NCBI GenBank assembly: GCA_023139255.1
Contig: JAGLNY010000262.1
Coordinates: 1 to 11,295, forward strand
From: Spirochaetales bacterium
GTDB taxonomy: Bacteria; Spirochaetota; Spirochaetia; JABMQR01
Direction: 5' to 3'
Length of the DNA: 11,295 nucleotides
Below, one piece after another: positions 1 through 6,058 of the stretch. The notes beneath the pieces are model-generated. The model made no database searches, had not been told where the DNA came from, and was given only the letters and a program-made list of their open reading frames with translations. Numbering within the stretch: position 1 is the stretch's first letter; every line of letters begins with the position of its first letter. Made by a program: the position numbers and the translations under genes.

Positions 1-589
1 ACATCTTAATAATTCCCGGCTGTATTTCATATACAGGGATATCATATTCGCCCAGTCCGGCTGCCCAGAGTTTCGTAGCCATGGAAATGCCCGCCTTGGA
101 GAGACAGTATTCTCCTCTTTCCGGGGATGCCGTAACGGCAGATATTGAACTTATATTGATGATACAGGCTTTGTACTCCCGATTCGTTTTCTGCTGACCA
201 ATCATCCATTTCGCACAATCCCTTGTTAAAAAATAGGGCCCTTTCAGGTTGATGTTCATAACACGGTCATAACTCTCTTCATCAGCCTCAAGAATATCTA
301 CCCTTTTCAGGGGGGCAACACCTGCATTATTAATTAACAGATGCAGGCAGCTAAAATCCTCATTAACCCGCTTCATCAAATTACCGCGATCCTTACTTCG
401 GGATATATCAGCCTGGTAATACGCAACTTTTATACCCGTCGACCGCAGATCCTCAAGTACATCTTTGACTTCTGTTATATCCCTTCTCCCGCACAAGGCA
501 AGATCCCATCTTTCTTCAGCCAATTTTACAGAGATTCCCAGGCCTATCCCTCTAGCCCCTCCCGTTATAAGAGCCGTTTTTTTATGCAT
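1..589 (-). CDS. SDR-family NAD(P)-dependent oxidoreductase, partial (C-terminus off the left edge)
   Basis: Reads from an ATG at 589 leftwards to the window edge without a stop (196 complete codons). It is a classical short-chain dehydrogenase of the FabG-like type, about 250 residues when complete, cytosolic, and reduces a ketone or oxidises an alcohol with NAD(P)H. Visible motifs are the dinucleotide-binding TGGARGIG (residues 9-16), NNAG (87-90), the structural Asn in MNINLKGP (near 114), the serine region NISSIS (145-150) and catalytic YCLSK (Tyr161, Lys165). PGIIKM near the edge matches the PG motif after the active site. The start is set by GGAGGT seven bases upstream, lying over the end of the preceding gene, whose stop is only 14 bp away. 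It is the fourth gene of the redox operon. The substrate is unknown. FabG-type sequences are often sugar or hydroxyacid dehydrogenases in such clusters, so a fatty-acid role should not be assumed. Confidence 0.93.
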   Translation of the reverse strand, partial: MHKKTALITGGARGIGLGISVKLAEERWDLALCGRRDITEVKDVLEDLRSTGIKVAYYQADISRSKDRGNLMKRVNEDFSCLHLLINNAGVAPLKRVDILEADEESYDRVMNINLKGPYFLTRDCAKWMIGQQKTNREYKACIINISSISAVTASPERGEYCLSKAGISMATKLWAAGLGEYDIPVYEIQPGIIKM

Positions 590-603
590 ATCAAGCACCT
601 CCA

Positions 604-1596
604 TCAGGCAAGGATTTTTGCTTTTTCTTCTGTAATATTCCACTTAAATTCTTCATTGTGTATGTACCGTTTCAGCTCCTCCACCATGTAATAACCCATT
701 CGGGCACACTCTCCATCCATGGAACCGGCTATATGGGGTGTCAGAATAACATTTTCCATCGTGTACAAGGGAGACCCTTCGACAGGCGGTTCAGGGTAGG
801 TTACATCAAGCAGGGCAGTAATATCATCACGTTCAGATAAAACTTCAATCATCTCTTTTTCATTTACAATTGCTCCCCTGGCTGTATTGATAAAGATTGA
901 TCCTTTTTTCATCATGCTGAAGAGTTTCCCGCTTATCATCCCCTCAGTCTCTTTCAACCACGGTGTATGAAGGCTGACAACATCAGATGTTTTGAACAGT
1001 TCATCAAGCGATACAAGGTTGATACCCATCTTTTCTGCTTCCGATTCAGGGAAAAACGGATCATAAGCCGCAATAGTGATATCAAAAGGTTTCAGGAGCC
1101 GAATGACATTTTTTCCGGTCATTCCAAGAGAAATTATTCCGACAGTACTCTTATAAGCTCCCGGCACCTGCAGCCTGGTCGGCCAGGATGCATTCTTCCT
1201 GATCATATGTATATGCTCCCATCCTTTTTTCAGGGAGAAGAGAATCTGAGCCAGAGTAAATTCCGCCACGGGAACAGCGTTAGCTGCATAGGCGCTTGTA
1301 AGTTTTATCCCTCTTTCCCAAAACTCAGGGGAAACTATATCTTTTGCTGAACCGGCTCCATAGAATACGGCTTTCAGGGATGTTGCCGATTGTAAGAAAT
1401 CAATATCCATATGTGGGGCTCCCCAGCCTGTAAAGATGACTTCAGCTTTCCGAAGAACTTCCGGGGATACAGATGCTGCTTCGGCACTCATCTGAGGTGC
1501 ATATATATCTATATGCTGTTCAATTTGCTCCCTGTTTTCCCGGGTATAGATCAGGTTAAAATATTCTTTACTCATTATGTATAAGCCTTTGATCAT
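604..1596 (-). CDS. D-2-hydroxyacid dehydrogenase family protein
   Basis: A 330-residue protein of the phosphoglycerate/glyoxylate/D-lactate dehydrogenase superfamily, which interconverts 2-oxoacids and D-2-hydroxyacids with NAD(P)H. The length is normal. The Rossmann segment starts at residue 152 (VGIISLGMTGKNV), with the cofactor-binding Asp at 179 (AAYDPF). The catalytic triad is present: Arg240 in NTARGAI, Glu269 in TYPEPP and His288 in TPHIAGS. The usual GxGxxG reads SLGMTG, so the first glycine is Ser156. The start at 1596 overlaps the stop of the LacI gene by ATGA and has AGGAGG six or seven bases upstream; a later Met (codon 8, at 1575) is less well placed. It lacks the ACT or ASB regulatory domain of SerA, so it is probably catabolic or an accessory reductase. 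The substrate is not predictable, but the neighbouring SDR and flavin enzymes suggest sequential redox steps on one metabolite. Confidence 0.93.
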   Translation of the reverse strand: MIKGLYIMSKEYFNLIYTRENREQIEQHIDIYAPQMSAEAASVSPEVLRKAEVIFTGWGAPHMDIDFLQSATSLKAVFYGAGSAKDIVSPEFWERGIKLTSAYAANAVPVAEFTLAQILFSLKKGWEHIHMIRKNASWPTRLQVPGAYKSTVGIISLGMTGKNVIRLLKPFDITIAAYDPFFPESEAEKMGINLVSLDELFKTSDVVSLHTPWLKETEGMISGKLFSMMKKGSIFINTARGAIVNEKEMIEVLSERDDITALLDVTYPEPPVEGSPLYTMENVILTPHIAGSMDGECARMGYYMVEELKRYIHNEEFKWNITEEKAKILA

Positions 1597-2591
1597 TGCT
1601 CCCTCCTGATTGTGTCTCCGCTTATATATCTAAACTGCAGCTCTTCCTGAATCGGTGCACTCTCTTTTTCAATGATATTCTGAAACAGCCACTCTCCTGC
1701 CCTTCGACCCATCTCATTTACTTCCAGTTCAATAGTATCTATTTTCCGGGAAAAAACATTCCTGAGCGGTGAATTATCAAACCCCGTAATTGAGATTTCT
1801 TCAGGAATCATAATGTCTGCTAAAGCTGCTGATGACAAACCCGAGACAGCCACAATATCATTAAAACAAACTATCCAGTTGAACTCTCTTTTGTGTATAT
1901 CTTTTAGTAAACCCGGTGTTATCTCTTCAAATGATGAAATTTCCAGTACTTCAAATTTTTTGATTTCATATGTTTTACATGAATGTAGAAAAGCATTTTC
2001 CCTGTAAGAGTTTACTTTCTCGGCACCCTTTAACCCAATATAAAATGGCTGCAGCCTCTTTTTCTCCGCTTTAACCAGTGAAAAAAGTTTGTCTATAGCT
2101 CCGTCATTATCAAGGGTAATGTAATTAAATTTGTCATCTTTACGGTTCAGCAGAAGCATGGGAATCTTTCTCCTGGCAAGCATGGTAACAATAGTTTCGG
2201 GAGGGTCGGTAAAGGCAAAAACTACCCCGTCAATTTCACCAACCTTTCTGTTGTCCAGTACTGTTGAACTGCCGTCGTTCAATTCTGCCAGTATATTAAC
2301 TCTTGTCTCCCCAAACCCCGAACGGATACCCGAAATCAACTGTGCAGAATCATAGAAGAGGTGATACTGCGGCTCTGTGCTGTAAGGGATAAAAAGAATA
2401 ATATTGAGAATGGCCCTGGATCCGGGACGTTTGATCTCTCTTTTTTCATATCCCATCTCTTTTGCCGTCCTGCGAATCAGTTCACTCTTTTCACTGCTGA
2501 TAAGGGATGATGTGTTCAGGGCTCTTGATACAGTCCCAGCTGAAATGCCCAGTTTCTCCGCAATATCATATACCGTTACTTTTTTGCTCAT
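1593..2591 (-). CDS. LacI-family transcriptional regulator
   Basis: A 332-residue LacI/GalR-type regulator of normal length. The N-terminal helix-turn-helix is clear (VTVYDIAEKLGISAGTVSRA, residues 5-24), followed by helix 3 and a hinge region at about 50-60. The hinge lacks the common AR-x-L wording and reads REIKRPGSRAI. From residue 62 there is a periplasmic-binding-protein-like effector domain, with the typical late segment ISITGFDNSPL and a C-terminal dimer region. It overlaps the stop of the upstream flavin enzyme gene by ATGA and has only a modest purine stretch upstream, so translational coupling is likely. Because it is the second gene of the operon it presumably controls, the circuit would be autoregulatory. 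The best operator candidate is the palindrome GTTGCATGCAAC at 3796-3807, in the operon promoter. The effector is unknown; sugars or sugar acids are usual for the family. Confidence 0.95.
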   Translation of the reverse strand: MSKKVTVYDIAEKLGISAGTVSRALNTSSLISSEKSELIRRTAKEMGYEKREIKRPGSRAILNIILFIPYSTEPQYHLFYDSAQLISGIRSGFGETRVNILAELNDGSSTVLDNRKVGEIDGVVFAFTDPPETIVTMLARRKIPMLLLNRKDDKFNYITLDNDGAIDKLFSLVKAEKKRLQPFYIGLKGAEKVNSYRENAFLHSCKTYEIKKFEVLEISSFEEITPGLLKDIHKREFNWIVCFNDIVAVSGLSSAALADIMIPEEISITGFDNSPLRNVFSRKIDTIELEVNEMGRRAGEWLFQNIIEKESAPIQEELQFRYISGDTIRREQ

Positions 2592-3766
2592 CTATCTGCC
2601 CGCCCTTCTGAATGCAGTTTTCTGTAATAATCATCATACAGAATACACCCATCATGTTCCTGTCTGATCATTAACCGGGAACATCCTGAACAAGCCGTAC
2701 AGTAGTTTATTTTTTCACCCGAGATCAATTTGGAAGGGTATAACGGATCGGCAAAGCTCATCCTCCCAAAACCGGCAAAATCAACATTCCCGTCTATAAT
2801 ATTCTCCTCAGCAAAAGATGCGGCCTCTTCCTTCAGAATCGTATAACCCGACCCAAATACAGCAAGAGAAGTATTAAGATTCTTTACCTGTTTCGCATAC
2901 CGGGCAAGATTGAGGTAGAGGTGTTTTGACGGTTTGGTCGGTCTGGTAATTTCTGATGTCACTCCGGGAATTCCTGCAGAGACATTCACATAGTCCATCC
3001 CGAGTTCATCCATGAGTTTTACGATTCTATCCATTTCAGTCAGATCCTCAATTATCTGATTTGGTCCTGCTGTCCCGCAGCCGCCCGTGATTCCTTCATA
3101 CAAAGAAATCCTTGACCCAAGGATAAAATCCTGACTCTTTTGTCTGGTTAGCTTTGCTAGTCTGGATTTTATCTCCCCAATTCCTTCTCTCAGGAATCTT
3201 GTCCTGTTTTCAAAACTACCGCCCCATTTATCGGTTCGGGTATTTGCAGGACGTAACATCTCGGCGCCAAAATAACCATGGCACATTTTAAAATCACACC
3301 CATCGGCACCTGCTTCTTCAGCAAGTAAAACAGATTCAATAAAAGCTTTCCTTACGTTTTCAATTTCTTCTGTAGTCAGGTAATCAGCATCTTTAACTCC
3401 TGGGCAAATCGTGGTTCTTCTGGAAAAGGAGCCGCTTTTATATCCTGAATGACTTACCTGAAAGAGAATCAATCCTTCAGGATTAATCTTTTTATACTCT
3501 TGAACAAGATGTTGAAAACCTTCGAGATTGTTACGGTTTAAAATCATGCCGTTTTTCCTTGCCAGGGATTCACTGGTTACAGAGAGGGCTTCAACGATAA
3601 CAATACCCCAGTTTCCTGCTGCAAGCTTCCTGTATCTCTTCAGTCCTCTTTGTGAAACAGAACCTCCCGGCCCGCTATCATTGCTCTCCATTGCCTGAGA
3701 AACCAGGCGGTTAGGTGCTGTTTTGTTACCTATGGGAAAAGGTGTGAATATTCCGGGATATTCCAT
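2588..3766 (-). CDS. NADH:flavin oxidoreductase, old-yellow-enzyme family, with C-terminal cysteine motif
   Basis: An FMN-dependent TIM-barrel oxidoreductase of 392 residues from the ATG at 3766. The frame stays open upstream to an ATG at 3826, but that stretch contains the promoter and palindrome. The 3766 start has AGAGGT a few bases upstream and gives the family N-terminus (MEYPGIFTPFPIGNKTAPNR). Family signatures are QVSHSG (103-108), the long active-site motif from CHGYFGAEMLRP to WGGSFENRTRF (162-191) and the phosphate-binding FGRMSFADP (333-341). After the barrel come four cysteines, Cys356, Cys359, Cys362 and Cys374 (Cx2Cx2Cx11C). They resemble the 4Fe-4S ligands of 2,4-dienoyl-CoA reductase and trimethylamine dehydrogenase, but one spacing is a residue shorter. 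The C-terminal FAD/NAD domains of those enzymes are missing, so electrons would have to come directly from NAD(P)H or a ferredoxin-like partner. First gene of the redox operon; the substrate is unknown. Confidence 0.92.
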   Translation of the reverse strand: MEYPGIFTPFPIGNKTAPNRLVSQAMESNDSGPGGSVSQRGLKRYRKLAAGNWGIVIVEALSVTSESLARKNGMILNRNNLEGFQHLVQEYKKINPEGLILFQVSHSGYKSGSFSRRTTICPGVKDADYLTTEEIENVRKAFIESVLLAEEAGADGCDFKMCHGYFGAEMLRPANTRTDKWGGSFENRTRFLREGIGEIKSRLAKLTRQKSQDFILGSRISLYEGITGGCGTAGPNQIIEDLTEMDRIVKLMDELGMDYVNVSAGIPGVTSEITRPTKPSKHLYLNLARYAKQVKNLNTSLAVFGSGYTILKEEAASFAEENIIDGNVDFAGFGRMSFADPLYPSKLISGEKINYCTACSGCSRLMIRQEHDGCILYDDYYRKLHSEGRADR

Positions 3767-3795
3767 TGAAGACCTCTTTTTTAAATAGAGTATTT

Positions 3796-3807
3796 GTTGC
3801 ATGCAAC
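3796..3807. promoter_or_regulatory. Candidate operator, perfect palindrome GTTGCATGCAAC
   Basis: A perfect 12-bp inverted repeat that overlaps the end of the -10 element and spans the predicted transcription start. A repressor bound here would block initiation. The LacI-family protein encoded second in the same operon is the natural candidate ligand. LacI-family operators are short palindromes, often with a central CG; here the centre is AT, so the assignment is inferred from position and symmetry. I saw no second copy in the window. Confidence 0.68.
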
Positions 3808-3834
3808 TATATAATAGAGAGAGCACTTTGTCAA
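3806..3834 (-). promoter_or_regulatory. Sigma70-type promoter of the redox operon
   Basis: On the minus strand, a perfect -35 TTGACA (3829-3834) is separated by exactly 17 bases from the -10 TATAGT (3806-3811). Transcription would start near 3799, giving a 5' leader of about 33 bases before the ATG at 3766. This placement also rules out the upstream ATG at 3826 as the start, since it would lie ahead of the transcript. Confidence 0.82.
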
Positions 3835-3840
3835 GATGTT

Positions 3841-4137
3841 ATAGACGAAGATTTAGCTTTGCCATCTATTAGTTTAATAGGTAATAGGGGTCAGGCCACG
3901 GTAAATTTTTAACTTGTAAATAGATAACTGCTGTAAACAAGGCTGATATGGCCGTTTGTGAATTTTAAACTATCCATCAGGAATTTTGTATGTACCTCAT
4001 ACAGGTGTGGAGACAATCAGGAGATGCTTCATCCCAGTCGTGGGGAACAAGAGACTGATGTCGTCATAGACAATTGGTAATTCGATATTGTCTTTCAACA
4101 AAGTATGGTTTCCTGTTACTTTATGTTTACAGAAAAA
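3841..4137. other. Intergenic stretch without a recognised gene
   Basis: About 300 bases between the redox operon promoter and the end of the leftward PIN toxin gene. It holds a GGGGTCAGGCC sequence at 3887-3897, which resembles repeats found near REP-associated transposases. There is also a weak 6-bp stem (GACAAT/ATTGTC) at about 4069-4092, with no T-run that would make it a terminator. One minus-strand frame stays open from just after the toxin stop to 3997, but it has no start codon context and no recognisable family. Confidence 0.5.
3887..3897 (+). repeat. REP/RAYT-like repeat core GGGGTCAGGCC
   Basis: An 11-base G-rich motif with partial dyad symmetry. It shares the GG-x-GTCAG core with the palindrome at 10900-10912. 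From memory of the families, GGGGTCAGGCC-type sequences commonly flank REP-associated tyrosine transposases (IS200-like). No transposase is present here, so this would be an isolated repeat. A chance match cannot be excluded for so short a motif. Confidence 0.35.
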
Positions 4138-4566
4138 CTATTCTATCAATTTTGTTGTTCCGCACTTTTTCAGTGCATCAAGAAACTCACGTGGTGAAAC
4201 CACCGCGACGTCACATCGCGATCCGGGAGGGAAGTGTTTCAGATTACCAGTGACGAGGTAATCTACATTGGCCGAGACAGCAACCTCGAGAAACTGGTTG
4301 TCATCTGGATCCGGAAGAGCTTTGGGTAATGGCGTCATATTATGGGTTTCAGAAGTGCTCTCTATGTATTCCATTAGAACATCTATCATGCCATTTTCTA
4401 TTTTAAACCGTGGACGCCGAAGGACATCTTCGTATTCAAACAGGATTCGTGAGTCAACACACAGCGTGAGATTGCTGGATGTAAGCATACGAACAATCTC
4501 ACCACAAATGCCGAATGGAGTGAGCATGCCCGAAACCAGGATATTGGTATCCATCACGATTCTCAT
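4138..4566 (-). CDS. PIN-domain toxin of a type II toxin-antitoxin module (PIN_3/COG1569-like)
   Basis: A 142-residue PIN-domain protein, the usual length for this family, predicted to be a metal-dependent RNase that inhibits growth when freed from its antitoxin. Acidic active-site candidates are Asp6 (VMDTNILVSG), Glu44 (FEYEDVL), Asp86, Asp88 and Asp89 (LPDPDDNQFLEVA) and Asp102, followed by the VTGNLKHF segment typical of this subgroup. The ATG at 4566 overlaps the upstream antitoxin stop by 4 bp, which is normal for such pairs and suggests coupled translation. It is expressed from the antitoxin promoter at 4884-4911. The RNA target is unknown. Confidence 0.88.
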   Translation of the reverse strand: MRIVMDTNILVSGMLTPFGICGEIVRMLTSSNLTLCVDSRILFEYEDVLRRPRFKIENGMIDVLMEYIESTSETHNMTPLPKALPDPDDNQFLEVAVSANVDYLVTGNLKHFPPGSRCDVAVVSPREFLDALKKCGTTKLIE

Positions 4567-4859
4567 CTGATGCGCTTCCGACGACTGTCTCTGGCTTTCC
4601 TAATCTCTTCTTCAATCTCATCCATTGAGTAACTATCAGTTCCTTTTCGCATGGACTGCTGCTGGATTGATGTAACAGCCCGAGTGGCTCGAACCTGACG
4701 CCAAGCAGCCAATGACTCTTCGACGTTTGTTTCGTCTATATCTACGAGCAGGGCCACAGGGTGGCCATTGCTGGTTATCACCATTTCCCGCTCATTTGGC
4801 AATTCACGCCATATCGCCGCAGATTGCCCTCTTAAATCTCGTACACTTAAAAATTTCAT
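4563..4859 (-). CDS. Phd/YefM-type antitoxin of the leftward module
   Basis: A 98-residue protein whose N-terminal half has the Phd/YefM pattern: FLSVRDLRGQSAAIWREL, then EREMVITSNGHPVALLVDID (roughly residues 2-43), which forms a DNA-binding dimer. The C-terminal half is charged and probably wraps and neutralises the PIN toxin. The ATG at 4859 is preceded by GGAGGCGAAAT, a good ribosome binding site. It is the first gene of the pair, in the usual antitoxin-toxin order. Autoregulation is likely through the palindrome over its -10 element (4884-4891). Confidence 0.87.
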   Translation of the reverse strand: MKFLSVRDLRGQSAAIWRELPNEREMVITSNGHPVALLVDIDETNVEESLAAWRQVRATRAVTSIQQQSMRKGTDSYSMDEIEEEIRKARDSRRKRIR

Positions 4860-4883
4860 ATTTCGCCTCCATTGTCACCCAAT

Positions 4884-4891
4884 TGTATACA
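4884..4891. promoter_or_regulatory. Palindrome TGTATACA over the -10, possible antitoxin operator
   Basis: A perfect 8-bp palindrome coincides with the -10 hexamer. YefM-family antitoxins are known to bind palindromes with TGTACA cores, so this is a plausible autoregulatory site. It is short and AT-rich enough that chance is possible. Confidence 0.45.
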
Positions 4892-4911
4892 TGAATGCGT
4901 CACGTAGTCAA
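4884..4911 (-). promoter_or_regulatory. Promoter of the leftward toxin-antitoxin module
   Basis: Minus-strand -35 TTGACT (4906-4911), a 16-base spacer and -10 TATACA (4884-4889), giving a short leader before the GGAGG and ATG at 4859. Confidence 0.7.
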
Positions 4912-4976
4912 GTCTTATTCTAATATTCCTTACCCGTTATTTGGATTTGATTTTTTTGAAATAATCTTTTGAATGC

Positions 4977-5005
4977 TTGATTTGCATAAGTAAATGCGTT
5001 ATATT
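4977..5005 (+). promoter_or_regulatory. Promoter of the rightward toxin-antitoxin module
   Basis: -35 TTGATT (4977-4982), a 17-base spacer and -10 TATATT (5000-5005). The expected transcription start, about seven bases past the -10, falls at or next to the A of the antitoxin ATG (5012), so the mRNA would have essentially no leader. Confidence 0.65.
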
Positions 5006-5013
5006 TAACGCAT
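4994..5013. promoter_or_regulatory. Inverted repeat over the -10 and start codon, likely antitoxin operator
   Basis: Perfect 8-bp arms ATGCGTTA and TAACGCAT separated by TATT. The left arm and spacer overlap the -10 element, and the right arm ends in the first two bases of the antitoxin start codon. Binding of the antitoxin or its toxin complex would block RNA polymerase directly, as is usual for autoregulated type II modules. In RNA the same arms could form a hairpin only if transcription began upstream of 4994. Confidence 0.72.
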
Positions 5014-5254
5014 GAGGAAAGCAAGTATAGCAGAAGCACAACACAATCTTAGTTCAGTATTGAAGTTTGTAGAACATGGTGAAGAGGTTGTTTTAACCCG
5101 AAGAAACAAGGCTGTCGCAAGAATTGTTCCTGTTAACTCTAAAACTACTGAAGAATGGCCTTTATTCAGCGAAAGAGCAAAAAAAATATTCGGCAAAATA
5201 AAAGGGAAACCTCCCGGACAAATTATTCTGGAAGATAGAGAAGAACGGTTTTGA
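5012..5254 (+). CDS. Phd/YefM-type antitoxin of the rightward module
   Basis: An 80-residue protein with the Phd/YefM fold pattern: MRKASIAEAQHNLSSVLKFV, then HGEEVVLTRRNKAVARIVPV (about residues 1-41). A short Lys- and Glu-rich tail with KGKPPGQIILED probably contacts the toxin. No Shine-Dalgarno sequence precedes the ATG; the bases in front are the operator arm, and AGG lies just inside the gene. With the promoter at 4977-5005 this points to leaderless translation. The gene overlaps the toxin start by four bases (TTGA). It is head-to-head with the other module, 152 bp away, and not obviously a recent copy of it, since the two antitoxins share only family-level similarity by eye. Confidence 0.86.
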   Translation: MRKASIAEAQHNLSSVLKFVEHGEEVVLTRRNKAVARIVPVNSKTTEEWPLFSERAKKIFGKIKGKPPGQIILEDREERF

Positions 5255-5703
5255 AATTATATGTAGATACGAGTGTTCTTGTAAAATTATACTACCCTGA
5301 GCCATTGAGTAAAAGAACGGAAGAGTTGATAGTAAATCTAAAACAACCTCTTCTATTTACTCCTTTTCATGAACTTGAAATAACAAATGCATTCGCCTTA
5401 AAAGTATTTCGCAATGAAATTTCAAAAGAAGAGCTCAACGCCATACTGGAAATTTTCAAAGAGGATAAAACCTCAGGAACCTTGAAGGCAGTAAGCCCTG
5501 ACTGGTCAAAAGTTTTCCTTGAAGCACTTAAGATCTCTAAACTTCATAGTCTCCAGATCGGAACACGTTCTCTGGATATCATTCATGTTGCTGCAGCCGA
5601 CATTCTAAACTGTGATACTTTTCTTACAAACGACACGAGGCAATCCTTAGCAGCCGAGAAAATCGGGCTCAAATCCATTGATCTCCAGTACGAACTATCA
5701 TAA
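5251..5703 (+). CDS. PIN-domain toxin, VapC-like, of the rightward module
   Basis: A 150-residue PIN-domain RNase of classical VapC size. Active-site candidates are Asp6 (YVDTSVLVKLY), Glu41 and Glu43 (HELEITNAFALK), Asp109 (RSLDIIHVAAA) and Asp122/Asp128 (CDTFLTNDTRQ). The start is a TTG whose last bases overlap the antitoxin TGA, with a weak GAGAAG upstream, so expression probably depends on translational coupling. It belongs to a different PIN subgroup from the leftward toxin: VDTSVLVKLY and LDIIHVAAA wording against MDTNILVSG and DPDDNQFLEVA. The cleavage target is unknown; VapC toxins often cut tRNA or rRNA loops. Confidence 0.88.
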   Translation: MKLYVDTSVLVKLYYPEPLSKRTEELIVNLKQPLLFTPFHELEITNAFALKVFRNEISKEELNAILEIFKEDKTSGTLKAVSPDWSKVFLEALKISKLHSLQIGTRSLDIIHVAAADILNCDTFLTNDTRQSLAAEKIGLKSIDLQYELS

Positions 5704-5744
5704 CTCTTACATTCTACCCTTTTTCAGAACCTGCAATGGCGTGG

Positions 5745-5837
5745 TCAGGCGTATTTCTCATATTCATTCTTCCAGGCCTCTTTCATCTCGTCATTCAGTT
5801 GTTTGTACCGAAGTCGTGCCGTCAGCAAGTTCCACAT
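5745..5837 (-). pseudogene. Short open frame, probable C-terminal gene remnant
   Basis: Thirty codons from an ATG at 5837 to a TGA at 5745, starting MWNLLTARLR and ending NEYEKYA. The frame is open further upstream (FLPTSFIAGE), which suggests the tail of a longer lost gene and not a true small protein. It overlaps the glycosidase remnant in another frame, so the junction between the two may mark an old deletion. Family not recognised. It could also be chance coding. Confidence 0.3.
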
Positions 5838-5949
5838 TTCCCCCGCGATAAAGCTTGTTGGCAAAAAGAAGATGCAGGATATGCCGGTTTTCCTGCTGCT
5901 GGTTCATCAGTGAGATACGCCCCTGAGACGGCATATTAGTTTTAACCAT
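5791..5949 (-). pseudogene. Remnant of the C-terminal part of a glycoside hydrolase
   Basis: A 52-codon frame from 5949 to a TGA at 5791 reads KTNMPSQGRISLMNQQQENR, then HILHLLFANKLYRGG. This pattern (LPS-GR-x-SL, QQ-x-ENR, H-LL-[FY]-A, K-x-RGG) resembles the beta-sandwich tail found in beta-galactosidase-like and alpha-amylase-superfamily glycosidases with a trimerisation domain. In those proteins the segment is normally followed by an acidic VEVIED-type stretch. Here the frame drifts into unrelated residues and stops. The catalytic domain is absent. It lies just downstream of the UroD-like gene on the same strand, so the mannosidase operon may once have had a third, glycosidase gene. The family recall is from memory. 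Confidence 0.55.
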
Positions 5950-6058
5950 GATTTCATCCTGCATGAAAAGATGGATACAAAGTAGGGAATTCCGGAGAAC
6001 TGTCTTGCAGGCCTATGAGACCCTGTTTTAGCTTCCCAAGGTTGTGAACACTATAAAA

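Noticed and set aside
3767..3826. N-terminal extension of the flavin oxidoreductase (start at 3826)
   Set aside because: It covers the promoter and palindrome, is hydrophobic and unlike the family N-terminus, and the ATG at 3766 has its own ribosome binding site.
4069..4092. Hairpin after the leftward toxin gene as terminator
   Set aside because: Only a weak 6-bp stem with a 12-base loop and no T-tract.
3997..4137. Open frame continuing past the leftward toxin stop
   Set aside because: The toxin is already full length, no family was recognised in the continuation, and no start codon with a ribosome binding site is present.
5736..5939. Plus-strand 67-residue frame
   Set aside because: No ribosome binding site and no family; the minus strand of the same bases gives the better-supported glycosidase-like remnant.
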